DNA of 64,000 nucleotides, taken from contig VNWV01000001.1 in NCBI GenBank assembly GCA_009801085.1, forward strand, positions 4,526,001 through 4,590,000, written 5' to 3'. Shown here piece by piece: positions 22,004-34,500 of the stretch (its first letter is position 1; each line of letters starts with the position of its first letter). Position numbers and translations under genes: made by a program. The notes beneath the pieces were generated by a model that worked only from the letters and a program-made list of their open reading frames with translations, made no database searches and was not told the origin of the DNA. The DNA comes from Lasiodiplodia sp. COLG20 (lineage: Eukaryota; Ascomycota; Dothideomycetes; Botryosphaeriales; Botryosphaeriaceae).

Positions 22004-25000
22004 ATGGCCGACGAAGCCCAGGAGACGGGCCGTGTGCCCAAGCAGAGCAAATGGAAGATGTTCAAGCGCGAGGACTCGGTGTCCAAGCAGGCGAAGCAGA
22101 AGAAGACCGAGGCCGACGTTATGGACTTCCTCAAGCCCTCGACCACCAAGAACGCCCCTCGCATAGACGTCGCTACCGCCCAGCGCTGGCCCGGCGCCTC
22201 AGATTTGCTCGCCAAAGCCAAAACACAACACCAGTCCGACTCCAATCTGTCAGGCCTGCCCTCGTCGCTGCGGGGCGCCCGCCCGTCACGCCCGCGCTCC
22301 AAGACGCTGACCGTCGGCTTCCTCAACGACCCGCCCCACGTCATTGGCGAAGGCGGTGACGAGTCGGAAATCCCGCCAATTGAGATCTCGCGGCGCCGTG
22401 TTGCCGCTGCTCGCGCGGCCAAGGCCGAGGGCAGGAAGTTCAACGAAGCAGACATCGGTCGGTCCATGACCGTGTCACACAGGCACATCGAGAGGCCGGA
22501 TAACGTCAAGAGGGCTCACACATCATGGGGAGAGGTCTCGCCTGGTCTGCAAACGCGCTTCAACCGGCCCAAGTCCCCGCCCCCTCAGACCCAGCCCACG
22601 GACGCCGCCGAAGATGAGGAGGAAACCCGCGAGTTCCAGCGCCCGCGCGCTGATACAGGTGCCACGGTTGCGGAGGACATGCCGAATGATGAGCCAGATT
22701 TTAGGCCCGGGCCGTTGAAGCGGTCGCAGACCGGCCTCTCAGAGATGACGCCCGAATCTCCGGAAGATGATGACCCACCCCGGCTCCCCGAGCTATCAAA
22801 GGTCGCCTCCTCGTCTTCGGACGGCTCCTCACTTCATTTTAACGCCGAGTTAAACAACTACCTCTCTTCCGAGCCTACAAACCCAGATTCGCTCGCTGCC
22901 CGCGTGCAACACCAAATGCGCGCCGACGAGGGCCAAGCGTTGCATCAAGCTAGCGCAGAGCCATCGCCCGAGGATGATCGGTTACCATCCATGTCTAGCT
23001 CGAGCACGTTCGAAGTGGGATCGCCGCGGTCAATGTCGTCTACCTCATACAGAAGGCCGTCATATGATCAAGGCGCTAAAGCACCACCCCGGCCGAACCC
23101 CTTTGATGATCCGACATCTGGGCGGAGACCCTCATCTATTTCGTCGAACGGACACGCCTCTCTCACGCACTCTAATACCAGCCCTACCGACACGAGTTCG
23201 CAGCGCGACTTCATCACCAGCCCTCCCCACTCCCGCCCACCCTCCTCCGGTTACTTTCAATCAGGCCTGGTGCCTCCTGCTGTACCTCCCCACGCAGCTT
23301 CTCCCAATTCCATCGACGCCACCACCCCCACCCAGCGCGACTTTGACAGCCGCGACAAATCTCCAATGAGGTCCCCTGCTCTGAACGTCGAGATCCCGAA
23401 GCAGCCTCCGCGCTCACCCAATGTTTTGGCCGACCGCACCGCCGGCTGGAGTGCAGCCTCCTCTGGCCACCGCGCCGATCTCGCCGCCGCTGGCGATGCC
23501 GCTCTTGATGACTTCGCCGAGCGTGTAGAACACATGCGCGGGGTATTTAAGCTCACCGCAGAGGTCAAGAAGTCAATTGACTCCTATGCGCCAATGACGT
23601 GGGTGCGGGCTGCTATCTGGTGGTTTCTGAAAGGCCGCTCCGGTCTGGAGGTCATGATCAGGAATCGACCCCGCGGTCAGACGCAGGAACAGCAGCTTCT
23701 GACCCAGGCCCACGTCGATCTGGCCAAGACCTGGTGGATCTTGACAGAGGTGCTGGACAACCACCCGGGCATCAGGAAATTCGGCAAGCTTGGTGCTCAA
23801 GCTGACAAGGCCCGCGCTGCGGGAGATGAAGAGATGACGGAGTTTTTCGAGATCCAGGAGTCTACTCTTAGCAGCTTGAAGGGTCTCCTTATCTCCGTCT
23901 CCAGGAACAATGTCATGCCACCGGAGAATGCTCTGATCCAAGGCCAAAATCAAGACATTTGGGTTAACTACCCGACCTTTACGCCGGATGTGGAGGCAGT
24001 CCTCGGGGGAAAGAGCAAATCAATCGTCGTTGATACCGCTAACCGCCCCATCAACCCTCGGTCCGTTATGCCCCTCAGCGACACCAAGGACGACTTCTGT
24101 TATGGCCGGATCTTCGTCAACGTGGGCCTCAGCTCCGAAGACGATGATGATTTGTCTGGCATCAGCCTCCCCGCCGTACTTACCATTCTGCGCCCTCACA
24201 ATGATTGGAATGTCAAGATTGGCCTTTGTAGTCAAACTGACCTTCTTACATGTGCAGTGCAAGGCGACCCGAAGAAGGGCCTTACTTGGGCAAATGTCAA
24301 GTGGAAGACTGGCACTCGTGGCCTTTTCATCCGTCTGCCCCGTGGTTTCACCTTGAGTGTGGATCTGGAAGAAAAGGATTACCGCATGCTTTGGGGCATT
24401 TGTGATTATACGCGTCAGGTTGAGGCCAGTATGAACACTCGCCCAGACGAGCAGTGCATTCATGAAGTCACAGTGCGTGACCTCCAGTACAAGGACCCGC
24501 AAAACCCTTCTGCTTTCCCACCGGACAGGATCAAACGTTGCAAAGTCCGCATCTTTGAGAAGTTCGTTATGGTCAACGAAGGTACCGGGCAGCGGAAGCT
24601 CCACCGTGGCTACCGCCTCCTCATGATCACAAGTCCTAGGAGCAAGACCCTTAGTACTGTCAGCCACGAATTCACCGGGAAACGACCTATTATCTTCGAG
24701 TTCCGGAGTGACCCTGGCGATGCCAACATTCCTTTGATGATGTTGAGGATTAGGGAGGAGGGAAAGAAAATCTGCACTGCTATCATGAGCTTCAATGATA
24801 CGAGAGAACGGGTGCAACTCTTCCAAATTCTCAACGGTCTCATGGTTGGCCCAGACGAGTTCTGCCCTGCTCAAGTGCCTCTGAAGGGATACTTGGTCGA
24901 ACAGGTTGGAATGAAAGAGGTTTTCTCCGCGGGCCATGATATCGTGAAGAAAATGCAGTGGCAGGACGTCAAGGTTCTCAACAAGGAGCCTGACGACCCG

Positions 25001-25992
25001 GAAGTTGAAGTGCCGCAGACGATTCTCTCCGAGGAACTGCGTGTTATCACGAGACATGCTTGCGGGTCCATCACTGACCGCCTGAACCTTGGTATGCTTG
25101 CTCCCCACCATAATGTGAAGATGCAATGCTGACAACATCCAATAGGACCCGGCGAGATGCTCGTCAGACTTGACAACAGCGGCAATCCCGATATTCACTT
25201 CCTCCGCTTCCCGCAGGACGACGCGACAGCCGCTGTTGACGCAAAGCGTGCCGATACCCACGTCCCGGATGCTATTGCGGATTTCTTGCGGACCATCAAG
25301 ACTTCACCCACCATCAGAAGCTACTGCTTCAAGGACCACGCAGGTAATAAGAGGAATTCTTACATTTAGAAGCATGTCACTGATTCGATCTTCACAGCGA
25401 TGCACCAGTTCCAGCAAGCCGTTACTGGTTTCGAGGTCAAGTATGATGGCATTGCTGCAACTCTTGCCATCTCCCGTAGGCGAATGGTTGTGCCCATTTA
25501 CAAGCGTTGGGAGGCACAGACTGTGCGCCTGCAGATCCTCCAACAAGCCGGCACTTTCCAATTCTGTGCCTACATGGAAGACTTTTCGCACGCTGATGCG
25601 ATGAACTTCCAAATCAAGAGCATGGATCTCTTTGAGAAGATCGAGCTCAAGGGTAGCAAGGGTGAAAGGGGCCGCTACGGCCTAAGAATGGTCGACGCGA
25701 AGTTCTGGCTGCCTCCGGAGAGGAAGAGGGACAACGGTCCTGTGGATGAAGTTGAACAGGCCAAGAGAAGGTTTGCGTGCCTTGACATGCCGGAGTATCC
25801 CGGTGAACATGATGACATTACGCTGGGTTTTGAGACCGAGGCCGGTGAGTGGATAGACTTTTCCGTTCTCTATCAAGGTTGGAACGTTCCTGCACTAACG
25901 AACAAATTCGTACGACAGAGAGAGACCGATTCTCCGACGCCTTGCCAGCTGCCACGCAAGCTACAAAATTCACGTTGAGGCGGAAGATCTAA
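22004..25992 (+). CDS. Large conserved fungal protein of unknown function
   Basis: Four exons, 22004-25091, 25146-25343, 25398-25844 and 25919-25992, encode 1,268 residues; each intron is a GT..AG intron of 54-74 nt with consistent phase 1. I do not recognise the protein. Residues 1 to about 490 are charged and Ser/Pro-rich, probably disordered, with an early basic stretch (KQSKWKMFKRED) and a DVMDFLKPSTTKNAP segment. From about residue 500 to the end the composition becomes that of a folded protein. It starts with a helical segment (EVKKSIDSYAPMTWVRAAIW, then a Trp-rich FLKGRSGLEVMI), followed by mixed alpha/beta sequence (RGLFIRLPRGFTLSVDLEEK) and a C-terminal part FQFCAYMEDFSHADAMNFQI. No signal peptide or membrane helix is evident. 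The tight frame across all four exons argues for strong selection. A scaffold or signalling role is possible but unproven. Confidence 0.9.
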
Positions 25993-28717
25993 ACAGATGC
26001 TTCAGCTTCAGATCATGTGCACGCATTACTAGCAATGACGACAAGCATCGGACCGTGTAAGGAATGCCTTATTTGCTCCAGAGAGCAGGACGGATTTCAC
26101 GAGGCGGCCATTTTATGTTAAAAGCTGCTTCAATTGCTTCAATTCACTCCCACAACTGCACATAGCCCGTTATTTTTGGGTCGGCTGCAGCTCCTTCTTC
26201 AGCGGAGGTCACCGGGTTCTTCTAGGTTGTCTAAGTCCATGGAAATTGGCGAAATGGGCGATCTTTTGGGCGTTTGAAACTTTCTCCTGTGTGTTTTTAC
26301 CTTTTCGTTCCATGTACTAGGGGTTTCTTTCCGCACGGATACCTCACGGAGTGTCTTTCTTCAAGTTTCATAAGTTCACTTCGACTTTCTTTTTCACATT
26401 TTCCTTTCCCCCTAAGTTCTAGACTTGGAACTTCGCGGTTGAAGGTATCTCGCCCACGCTCCAAGGGCGCCGGTCGAGGGCGCTCTCCGAGCAGCGGAAG
26501 GCGAGGCAGGTCAGGGTCATCATGTTTTATACCATAGCTGTCAAATATGAAGGAAATAAAGCTACTGCTCTCTACTGTTTCTCTCGTGCAACATGTGTCT
26601 TTGTCTATACAGCCGCCAACCTTCGTGTCGTTTACTAGTCTAGTCATCCTTTCTATGGAGATGAGGTGGGCCACATCATTGGCAGCGTTGAAAACCAGTC
26701 GAGGCAAAACTAGCAAGGAACACATCCATGGTTCTCATTAGACCATTTGGACCAATCAGAACCATTTACTTGTTTGACTTTCAGACCGGTCAGTGTAAGA
26801 CATGGCACCGGAATAGATTGAAGCAGATCATTTTCTCGACGCCACAGAAGCGGGGCCACGTCGCGTGGTGTCTCATGATGCTCCTTTCTATTTGCTTTTT
26901 ATTTCATTTTTTTGCTTTTTGCCCCAGCCACGCCTTGAAGGATTGCTGGATGTTTCCGTCGGCGCAACCCTCCACGCGCACCGTGATGCCGCGTCATCGG
27001 TGCTGCGGACATGACAGGGGTCTACCGTACGCGCGGACTCCCCTTTGGTGCGTACGCAAACCACCCCACTCGATTATAATCCTTCGCCCCCGGCGAGTAC
27101 CGGGAGTCTTTGCGCGAAGGTTCGGATCCGGGAAGTCGGTCTTCCCGCTTTGCGTGCCGCACATGCTGAAACGGAGTCTTCTCGTTTGGGAGAGACGACT
27201 GGGGGGTGTGGCGGTGCGCGTGTCCCTTGTGTGGCGCAAGCATGTCGGATGCGAGACGGAGGCGGAATTTGTTCGGGAGCGGCCCGCACTTTATCTTGAC
27301 CTCACGCTTCGGACGTGCGTGGGTTGCACACTTCACGCTTTCTTGAGCGTCGGTGATCGTGAGTCGTCGTCTTCGTTTGTGGTCAATCTGTGTAGTTTGT
27401 AACTGCTGAAGGCTTTCAAAGCTGTGCGGGAAACGTTCCTCGGCCCCCCTCACCGGGTATTACTTAACTTTGGTGCGAGCTAAACTTACTAGGAATCCCT
27501 CGTTCTTCTGGCGGCGACGTGGGTTTTAACACAAAGTTGATCACGATACTCTCAGCACCCCTGGATTAGCAAGCCACAATTAAGAATCTCATGACCGCCG
27601 GCGATATTTTCAGCCTTGATAAGGAAGTATCGTTGGCGCCATATTACTCTTAAAATTCTGGCGCATGACGGATTCATACACAAAGAATTTCATTGTGGAT
27701 GCACGCTTAGTATATCTGAATGCGTTGTCGGAATAATAAATGCGATAGCATGGTAACTTATTTCGCAGTGTTCTGGCGCAACTTTGAAAACCATCTTCAC
27801 AGGCTAATCTTTGAGCTCTGAGCGACTGATTGCGGATTTTCTGGACCAAGCCGGCCCTTGGGGATGAGTGATCGGAGAAACTACCTTGCAATTCCGTCTC
27901 CTTTCACATGCTACTTTATGAGCATTACTCAGAGAAGCCGGAGCTGAAGAACCAGTAAGCTTTTATCGACCCACTGTTGTAAGTATACCCTTGTTCCTCC
28001 CGCCTATTGCTAAGAAGTTCATGTCGCACGGTCTAGATCGTTAGTTCCACGCAATTGTGTCTAAAGCCAAGATCTGACACAACCAAACTCGCAAGATAAG
28101 CCACGCTTTGCATTGGTATTGCAAGCGTGTACTATTAAAGTTGGAATAGTGAGGCTAAAGGGCGTTTATTGGTGGAAGATGCGACCAAATCATCACTTGA
28201 ATGGTAATATTCACCTACTCCACTGGATCTTATACGTTGTGCGATTTCGGTATCACGTCTTCTGTTTTTGCACATGTGTGGATCGAGACATTGACCCAAA
28301 ACCGGAATCTTCTTTAATGATTACCACGGTGGTGGTATGCAAGGGCACTGACAAGCACTGCAAAGATAGCGCAGCATCGCGTTTTCGCCAGTTATATACC
28401 TAGTCGTATCCACATCTGTCTGACTCGTTCGTGGTCTTGCGGCGTGGCGGAGCAAGCATTACATATTCCGATGCCATCCGTCTCGGACGCTTGACGTGGC
28501 GCTGTCTCCAGATATTCGAGTATGTAGACGGCTGTCTGCGTCGGTGCCGGCACGGAAATTCCACCCTCGTCAGCACGAGTACCCGTACACACAACTGCTT
28601 ATAAAGCCTCGCTCCAGCACTCACGAGTTCTGTTTGCTCCGAAAATTCTCAAGGCTTTCCACGACACTCGGCCAGACGAACAAGGCCTTCTGAGAACCCA
28701 CAGCGAACACTTGACAG
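25993..28717. other. Gene-poor spacer
   Basis: About 2.7 kb of mixed GC. The frames at 26297-26725 minus, 26728-27402 plus and 27022-27453 minus overlap or are Arg/Pro/Ser-biased without recognisable features. GC falls between about 27,500 and 28,400. Nothing is supported here as a gene. Confidence 0.4.
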
Positions 28718-28996
28718 ATGTCACCCACGACCACAGTAGTGAGAAGGGAGTCACTTATCTACTCCTTTGCCTTTGTGATTGTTGTCGCCATGCTAACGAC
28801 CTACGGAGCACTGCGCACCGCAGGTGTTCTCCGCGAAAGCACCACCACAGGCGGGCTAGACGTCCTCGCCATAGTTTTAGGATTCAGCCTCTTTCTCATC
28901 ATGTTTTCCTTGGCAATGACTCACATGGCCGCCATGTATTTGCGACGCCGGCCACCAGACATCGAAACGGGACGAGGAGGATTTGAGCGTGGTTAA
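28718..28996 (+). CDS. Possible small two-helix membrane protein
   Basis: A 92-residue frame with an ATG start and a leader that ends CTTGACAG. It has two hydrophobic segments: SLIYSFAFVIVVAMLTTYG (about 12-30) and VLAIVLGFSLFLIMFSLAMT (about 49-68). A basic RRRPPD motif and a polar, Gly-rich tail follow. The alternation of helix, short polar loop, helix and positive patch is what a real small membrane protein would show. I do not recognise a family. It sits at the edge of the gene-poor block, so it could be lineage-specific. Confidence 0.4.
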   Translation: MSPTTTVVRRESLIYSFAFVIVVAMLTTYGALRTAGVLRESTTTGGLDVLAIVLGFSLFLIMFSLAMTHMAAMYLRRRPPDIETGRGGFERG

Positions 28997-30651
28997 GAAC
29001 GAGCATGGGCGGCTTTAGATGTGGTGAAGCGGCGTGTGAGACTTTGCGACGAGGGTGCGTGGCGAAGTTTGGAAATGTCGTCGCAACTGCGAGCGGTTTT
29101 GAGACGGCGCGACACGAAGGGCTGCGCTTCGCTCGAGGACGTACAAGCCCTTCCTGCGCAGCACGGTCAGAAAAAAGCGCGCGATTGTTGGATTGCATGG
29201 AAGATGGGAGGTGGAGATGGTACAGAGCTTCATGGACCGGGTAAGGACGCGCAGCATTGAAGTATTTGCTTCAGTCGCGAACGTAAACACCACACGGCGC
29301 GTGTCGCGACGTCGCGGAATGCGACGCGCAAAGAGGCTGGGCGCATGGAGCGTCGCAACGTGTGATTTGGACTGATCAGCGCAGTAAGAATCTCTTCCTC
29401 AAGTACCGGCTCAAGGCCAGTAGTTTGACGAAAAGATGTGAATATGGTCGCGTCAGCCCGAAGTAGTGCAATACGAGCGACACTGTGGGCGGCAAGTATG
29501 AGCGGAGCTCAGGGACCTGCCACCCGGGTCCAAAAAAGTAGTTTAATCATTGACGGAGCCCCGTAGGACCCCTGAACAGCGATTAAACTGCCATAGCAAC
29601 GAGCTACATTTAATCTAAGCCAAAGGCAAAGAGAGCTGAAGAAGAAAAGAGGGGCGTTGGTCGAGGAGCCGGGGGGTTTATATAGGCATGCCAAGACCAG
29701 TCGATCTGGCGCGCATGGGGCTGCGCTGGCCGAACAACGCTTCCAGCTAAACCAACAATGGATGCGCATGGGGCAGGGCAACAGCGACCCTCCTGCTCTT
29801 GCCTTTTTGGCCTCGTACAGAAGCCCATGGAACGGGAATCTGGCCTCTTCGGGCAGTGGTGGAACGGCTGCTGCGGCGCCTGGCCCCGTCACTTGATGGG
29901 CATTTCCGTCCACGGGCTGTAATCTGCAAGACAAATGATCCGGAGGCATATTCGAGATGAAGAGGTAGACGGAAGGCGCGCCTACCCTCGCCCTGGGTGT
30001 TGAGGTGACATACAAGCAGGGCTTAGCTCCCACGATGAGCATTCGTTCGTCAATGGCATCGATCCGGTGTCCACACTGCGCCAGCGGGCTGCCTGGTACT
30101 TCCAGAAAACTAGAAACCACGAAGAAGTGACATAAAATGCCTATGGAATCATGCGATAACACTGTCTCATCTGGGGACGCGTCAAGCTGTCGCTACTTGC
30201 AACAACACGCTGTCTACGGCGCTCAGGACTGCCCGCAAGGACGTACATTCGTGAGGAAGACAGCATCGATATTGGTAGAATCTCAATGTCTTCTGGACAA
30301 GGCTCTGAAAGTGGCGACCGTCGCCCCGGACTGCATGGTGAGCCCCGTGGGAGCCCTCCATCACAGCCAGACCGCACCTAGATATTCTCACCCAGACTGC
30401 CTCCACGCTCCTCTTCCTCTCCTCTCCGCACATAGCCTCGACACTACCGCCCACCAACCGCGAACTCCGTCCTCTTCAGCGCTCCGCTCACAAGCCGCCC
30501 CTCTTCTCCTTCTCTTGCGCTCCCGCACGCGCCCACAAGACAAATCGTACGCGCTCTCCCACCCTCATCTGCTCAAGCCGTCCGACTGACACTCGCCCGC
30601 GCTCAGACAAAACCTCACCTCCAACCGTCGCTGCCACCGCTCCTCGCAACA
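28997..30651. other. Intergenic region with promoter-like stretches
   Basis: A minus-strand TATATAAA (29677-29684) is followed downstream, on that strand, by a CT-rich run. This looks like a core promoter, but the minus-strand frame reading through it (29509-30162) is not protein-like. The plus strand from about 30,370 to 30,651 is strongly CT-rich and reads as the leader of the small gene at 30652. Confidence 0.4.
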
Positions 30652-30870
30652 ATGAAGGGCAACATGGGCGTCTTCGTTGCTCTGGTCGCCAGCGTTGCGA
30701 CCGCGGCGCTGGCCTGCGTCTTCTTCAAGCGCTGCGTCTTCGCCATCCTGATCCGCCGCCCTCGCCGCCGCGGCGCCTTCATCGTCGCCCGTCACCAGCG
30801 CCCGGTCAGGGTCTTCGTTGGTCCCTCGATCCGCATCAGGGATGAGGAGCAGGGATACGAGATGCGTTAG
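30652..30870 (+). CDS. Possible small single-pass membrane protein
   Basis: A 72-residue frame preceded by about 280 bases of pyrimidine-rich leader and the favourable context CAACAATG. It has one N-terminal hydrophobic segment (GVFVALVASVATAALACVFF, residues 6-25), then a strongly basic stretch RRPRRRGAFIVARHQRPVR and an acidic end. The leader makes it more credible than its length alone. It could be a signal-anchor protein; a cleaved secreted peptide is less likely because the hydrophobic segment runs straight into basic residues. No family is recognised. Confidence 0.42.
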   Translation: MKGNMGVFVALVASVATAALACVFFKRCVFAILIRRPRRRGAFIVARHQRPVRVFVGPSIRIRDEEQGYEMR

Positions 30871-31880
30871 GGTTTCGACCAGCAGCAGCAACAGCAGCGC
30901 AGCAGCAGCGACGGCTCTTTCTTCTTTCGGCTGTGCTAGATCACTTTCTTGCTTTCGGTGGGACTGGAGCGACAGGATTGATTATCAGCTGCCTTCTCGA
31001 TTCATCCGCATACCCATGCTCTGCGATGGTTTAGACAGGCTGGGCAAGCTGTCTTAACGAATGCTATGTTCTATAATGCTGTCCACTTCTGGGCAATTGC
31101 TGCTTTGGGACGTGTCAAATGGACCGCCAATGATACTTGATATGATGCACAATGCGTAAGAACACCTCAAACGACCATTGTTGGATACGTTCTTGCTGGA
31201 ATAAGAGAGTTGACCCCTCGTCTTATAAACAACAGTGCCATTAAGGAAAACCCCCGTTGTAGGTCTTATATAGCTCTTGGTGCCCGGATGTGGGTAGCTG
31301 AAGCGACTGCCCAGGCGACTTGTGCCTTGATTACTCTGCAACATTTTCATGAGGACGAGAACTTCGCATCCGTGTCGAATGTACAATTTCTAAAACAGCT
31401 GTATGGGCTCTTAGCTATTACAATGCATGCGAGCTACGAGATCCGATCTTACTTCCTGTACCAGTCTCACACTTGAGCATAAGCCGCAAAGGAATTACAT
31501 TCAGGCAACGCCAGAATAGCTCGTGTCATCATACTGGAATGAGCGGGCACATGGAAGTGCAAGCATTACTGCAGGATCTTTGACAGCTGTAGCAGTGGGA
31601 TAGTCCTTAAATGGAAGAACATGGTCAAGGCCAAAGGTATTCGGAAAGTTGTAGACCCAGCCAAGAAGACTCATAAGTCGCTTGTCGTAAATACATCAAG
31701 GAGCCAATCAATTCCAAAAGTGTGGCTCAAAATCGTCTATGCGGAGTAAGATGACGCTGAAATTTACGAATCACATGTCAAAGCAAAGGGATCAAAAGCT
31801 ATGACGGTGGAAAAGAGCTCAGTGGACCTGGAAACAGCGAAAAGGAGGAGTGGCTCTCTTGAGAGAAAAGGCTGCAAAAT

Positions 31881-32529
31881 CTACAGCGAATGGTAGCCCC
31901 GATAGCCGCTCACAGGCAGTTTCCAGAAATATATTTTCAAACCTGAGGCGATGCCATGCCTCATTTCTATCGAATGTATGATCTGGAAGAGATGGAAATG
32001 CGTGGCTGGCATGACATGTAAGATCACGATCACGACTCTAAGGGTGCTGGATAGGAGAGACAGCGACCAGCTACTCAAGCCACCTGTGACCATTCTAGAA
32101 ACTAGGTTGCCTCGGAAGCTTCTGGAATCTGTATCAGGCACATCTTGCTTCGCCTCCGTTGTCACAATTCGATTGGCCTGTCCTATGCTTTCCAATAATC
32201 TCTGTCGCTTTCCCAAATCGTCTGCAGCATGCCTCGGATCTTCGTCTAGTGCCGATCCACTGTGCAGGTCTCGCGGGTGCGTTCCCTCATCATGTTAACC
32301 ATTTTCACTATGGTGGCCGTGAAGACGCCTGTGGGATCCAGTGGTCCGGTCCGGTGCTCTTTCATAGATTGGCCTGTAGGTCGGTACTATCTCGATGGCC
32401 GGATCCTACTCCCCAGCGCGGATTGATGTGTCTGTCGGCTTTCAGGTCGTCGCTCGTCCGAAATCTCGAGCACATAAACTGTCCGTCGCAAATGTGGAAG
32501 TCGAGCGCAGCCCAGGCCTGAATCCAGAT
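31881..32529 (-). pseudogene. Probable decayed reading frame
   Basis: The minus strand holds two protein-like stretches in succession that do not join into an intact gene. One, reading from about 32529, contains CDGQFMCSRFRTSDDLKADR and ends at a stop after about 50 residues. The next, in a different register, contains GKRQRLLESIGQANRIVTTE and a hydrophobic segment LRVVIVILHVM, and stops at 31881. The composition looks coding, but no start codon, splice pattern or family ties them together. The first stretch faintly recalls a C2H2 finger; I do not rely on that. Confidence 0.3.
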
Positions 32530-33203
32530 TGACGCTGTCTATGACAGAGATCAACCCGCGCATCGAATATGCATACTGTCGCCCACTAGCCAAGGGCGGA
32601 TTATCCTCGTTGTCTCAAGTAGGAGTTTTGCCGCTGCGCTCCGCTTCAGCGGCTTGCCATACTGATCGCGAGGGGGTTGAAAGTGTTCTGACTCGATTAT
32701 TGCACGATCCCAACGCTGTGACGTGCGTATTAAAATTAACTCGTGTGCTTTGGTACGTCAATGTGCGTATTATCGTGGAAACTATCAAGACGCAGAGGTA
32801 TCAGCCTGAATAACCATAAGAGCATTTAGATGTGACAATTGCATTCGACGACGAAAGTGCTTTGTGTCAAATCAAGCGAATGGAGTAGGTTTGCTTACCG
32901 AAGCCACTGTTATGGAATTTGAAAAGATCCGGACGTCGTAAGGTTTGGAACTCTCGTAAAGTCAATTAGATGTATTGTCCGACCAGCGTCGAAGGAAGGG
33001 TGCAATTCCTCGAGGAGACGATTTTGAGATCGATGACTTTCACCGCAATCCCATGTGCTCTCGATTCGCTCGTTCATAGATAACGAGACGAAAGCTAAGG
33101 GGGACCGACAATTCGACCCTTCACACGACCGTCGACAGTGGTCGATTTCCGGGCTTTAGTCGATTGGGTGCCCTGAGTTGCCAGGGGTCCAGCCGCCAAT
33201 CTC

Positions 33204-33356
33204 TCACCTGTCTTCCGTGAAACCGGAATCTTCGCCTTTTCCAGCCTTGTATGTTCCAACCCTCACCAGTATTATGAACAGCCGCTTCGGCTGGTCCACC
33301 AGGAACAGGGCGGCGCGGTATACGATGCGGTCCCCGACGGCTGTGACGGTTGTCAT
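33204..33356 (-). CDS. Doubtful 50-residue frame with CT-rich leader
   Basis: It begins MTTVTAVGDRIVYRAALFLV and is preceded, on the minus strand, by a 200-base C/T-rich leader of the kind seen before real genes here. A GT donor (AG|gtgaga) sits at its stop, so it may be the first exon of a longer spliced gene whose other exons I cannot find. No family is recognised. Confidence 0.2.
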   Translation of the reverse strand: MTTVTAVGDRIVYRAALFLVDQPKRLFIILVRVGTYKAGKGEDSGFTEDR

Positions 33357-34283
33357 GCGGATGTGATGGTGACGGACGGGGCGGGCGGAGCTCTCTGCGG
33401 TTGGAGAGAGGAGTAGTCAGCGCATGTTCGTTTGGAAAAGAGGATGCGAGCGGGCGGATGATGGGAGATGGGCAGGTGAGGGTTAGGGAGAAGGCTGGAG
33501 CGTGTGATTGGGTCCGATAGCAAGAGGGGGTGATGAGGAGGGCGGTCTGGAGTCTGGAGCTGCTAGCCTGGGCGGCGCCACTGAGCAAAGCAGAGCATAG
33601 CAGAGCAGTGCTCGTCACCCAGACCCCCCTAAAGCGGCTGACCTTTGGTATTTGATGTACATCTTCGCATTGACATCAGTGTCATGGAAGCATTCGCGTT
33701 TCTGGACTTCAAGCAGCGTCTCGCTACTTCAGAATATTTGTCGGGCACCACGTTTAACTGCGTCCGGACATCGAAGACGGTCGAGGCTGGATGATCGCGT
33801 TGTCGAGAAGAGGGTCATACACTACAAAGGCACCTTGCCGTGCTGCCGAGACATCACTTCGTCGCAACGACCGACTACCCTGGTTGAACGCGGCCGACAT
33901 CGTTCGACGGCTCAAGCCAAGCACAAGTAAGTACCGTGAGACCACCAAGGCGCCGTGCTGCCATGCGACAGGGCAACGGCCACTCGCTCCTCCAAAGCGC
34001 CCGACGAAGCCGATGGAAGGCAGTTGGGAACAGGTTCCTGCTTTGGGCGGAGCGGCCCTCGAACTAAAGCTCGGCGCTGGGACCTCCCAGGCTTCATCAG
34101 CGACCGAAGCTGATGCTATGTAGCTTTGCTGCCTTTGTCAGACTCCTATCCTCTCTGTTTGTGAGCGCCCGCCGCCATTGTGTCGATTCGGGGCTTGCTG
34201 TGAAGGGGCCAGCAGCTGGTAGAAGTAATGTGAAGGAGCATAGTCGTGGGCTGGTGACCCATGAAGGTGCTTAGATCTGTGAA

Positions 34284-34420
34284 TACCTTAGAAAAGTTAA
34301 CATATATGAGTAGCTGAAGCTATCATCCGGACGTCTATGTAGAGTTTTTAATTCGACATTCTCGTCCGGATGATAGCTTCAGCTACCCATAGCATGAGTA
34401 AAAACCAAACCCACGTTAGG
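34284..34420 (-). mobile_element. MITE fragment, copy 2
   Basis: It keeps the inner inverted repeat (GAAGCTATCATCCGGACG against CGTCCGGATGATAGCTTC, about 34317-34380) and both adjoining arms, but the outer terminal repeats are missing. It is in reverse orientation to copies 1 and 3: its left arm (GTTAACATAT) matches the reverse complement of the right arm of copy 1. Confidence 0.85.
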
Positions 34421-34500
34421 CCGAAACAGCCACTGCATTTCCCCTTACCTCTTAAGTCCGCAGGCATCTTCTAGGGATCTGGATTCGTCGATCAGCTTCT

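Larger units (their letters stand above)
30871..34283. other. Gene-poor region with probable gene relics
   Basis: About 3.4 kb. It holds a probable relic on the minus strand (31881-32529) and a doubtful 50-residue frame (33204-33356), each entered separately. The plus-strand frame at 33791-34123 has no recognisable features. Confidence 0.35.

Noticed and set aside
24020..25261. 413-residue minus-strand frame over the 22004 gene
   Set aside because: It crosses an intron of the sense gene and has no recognisable domain.
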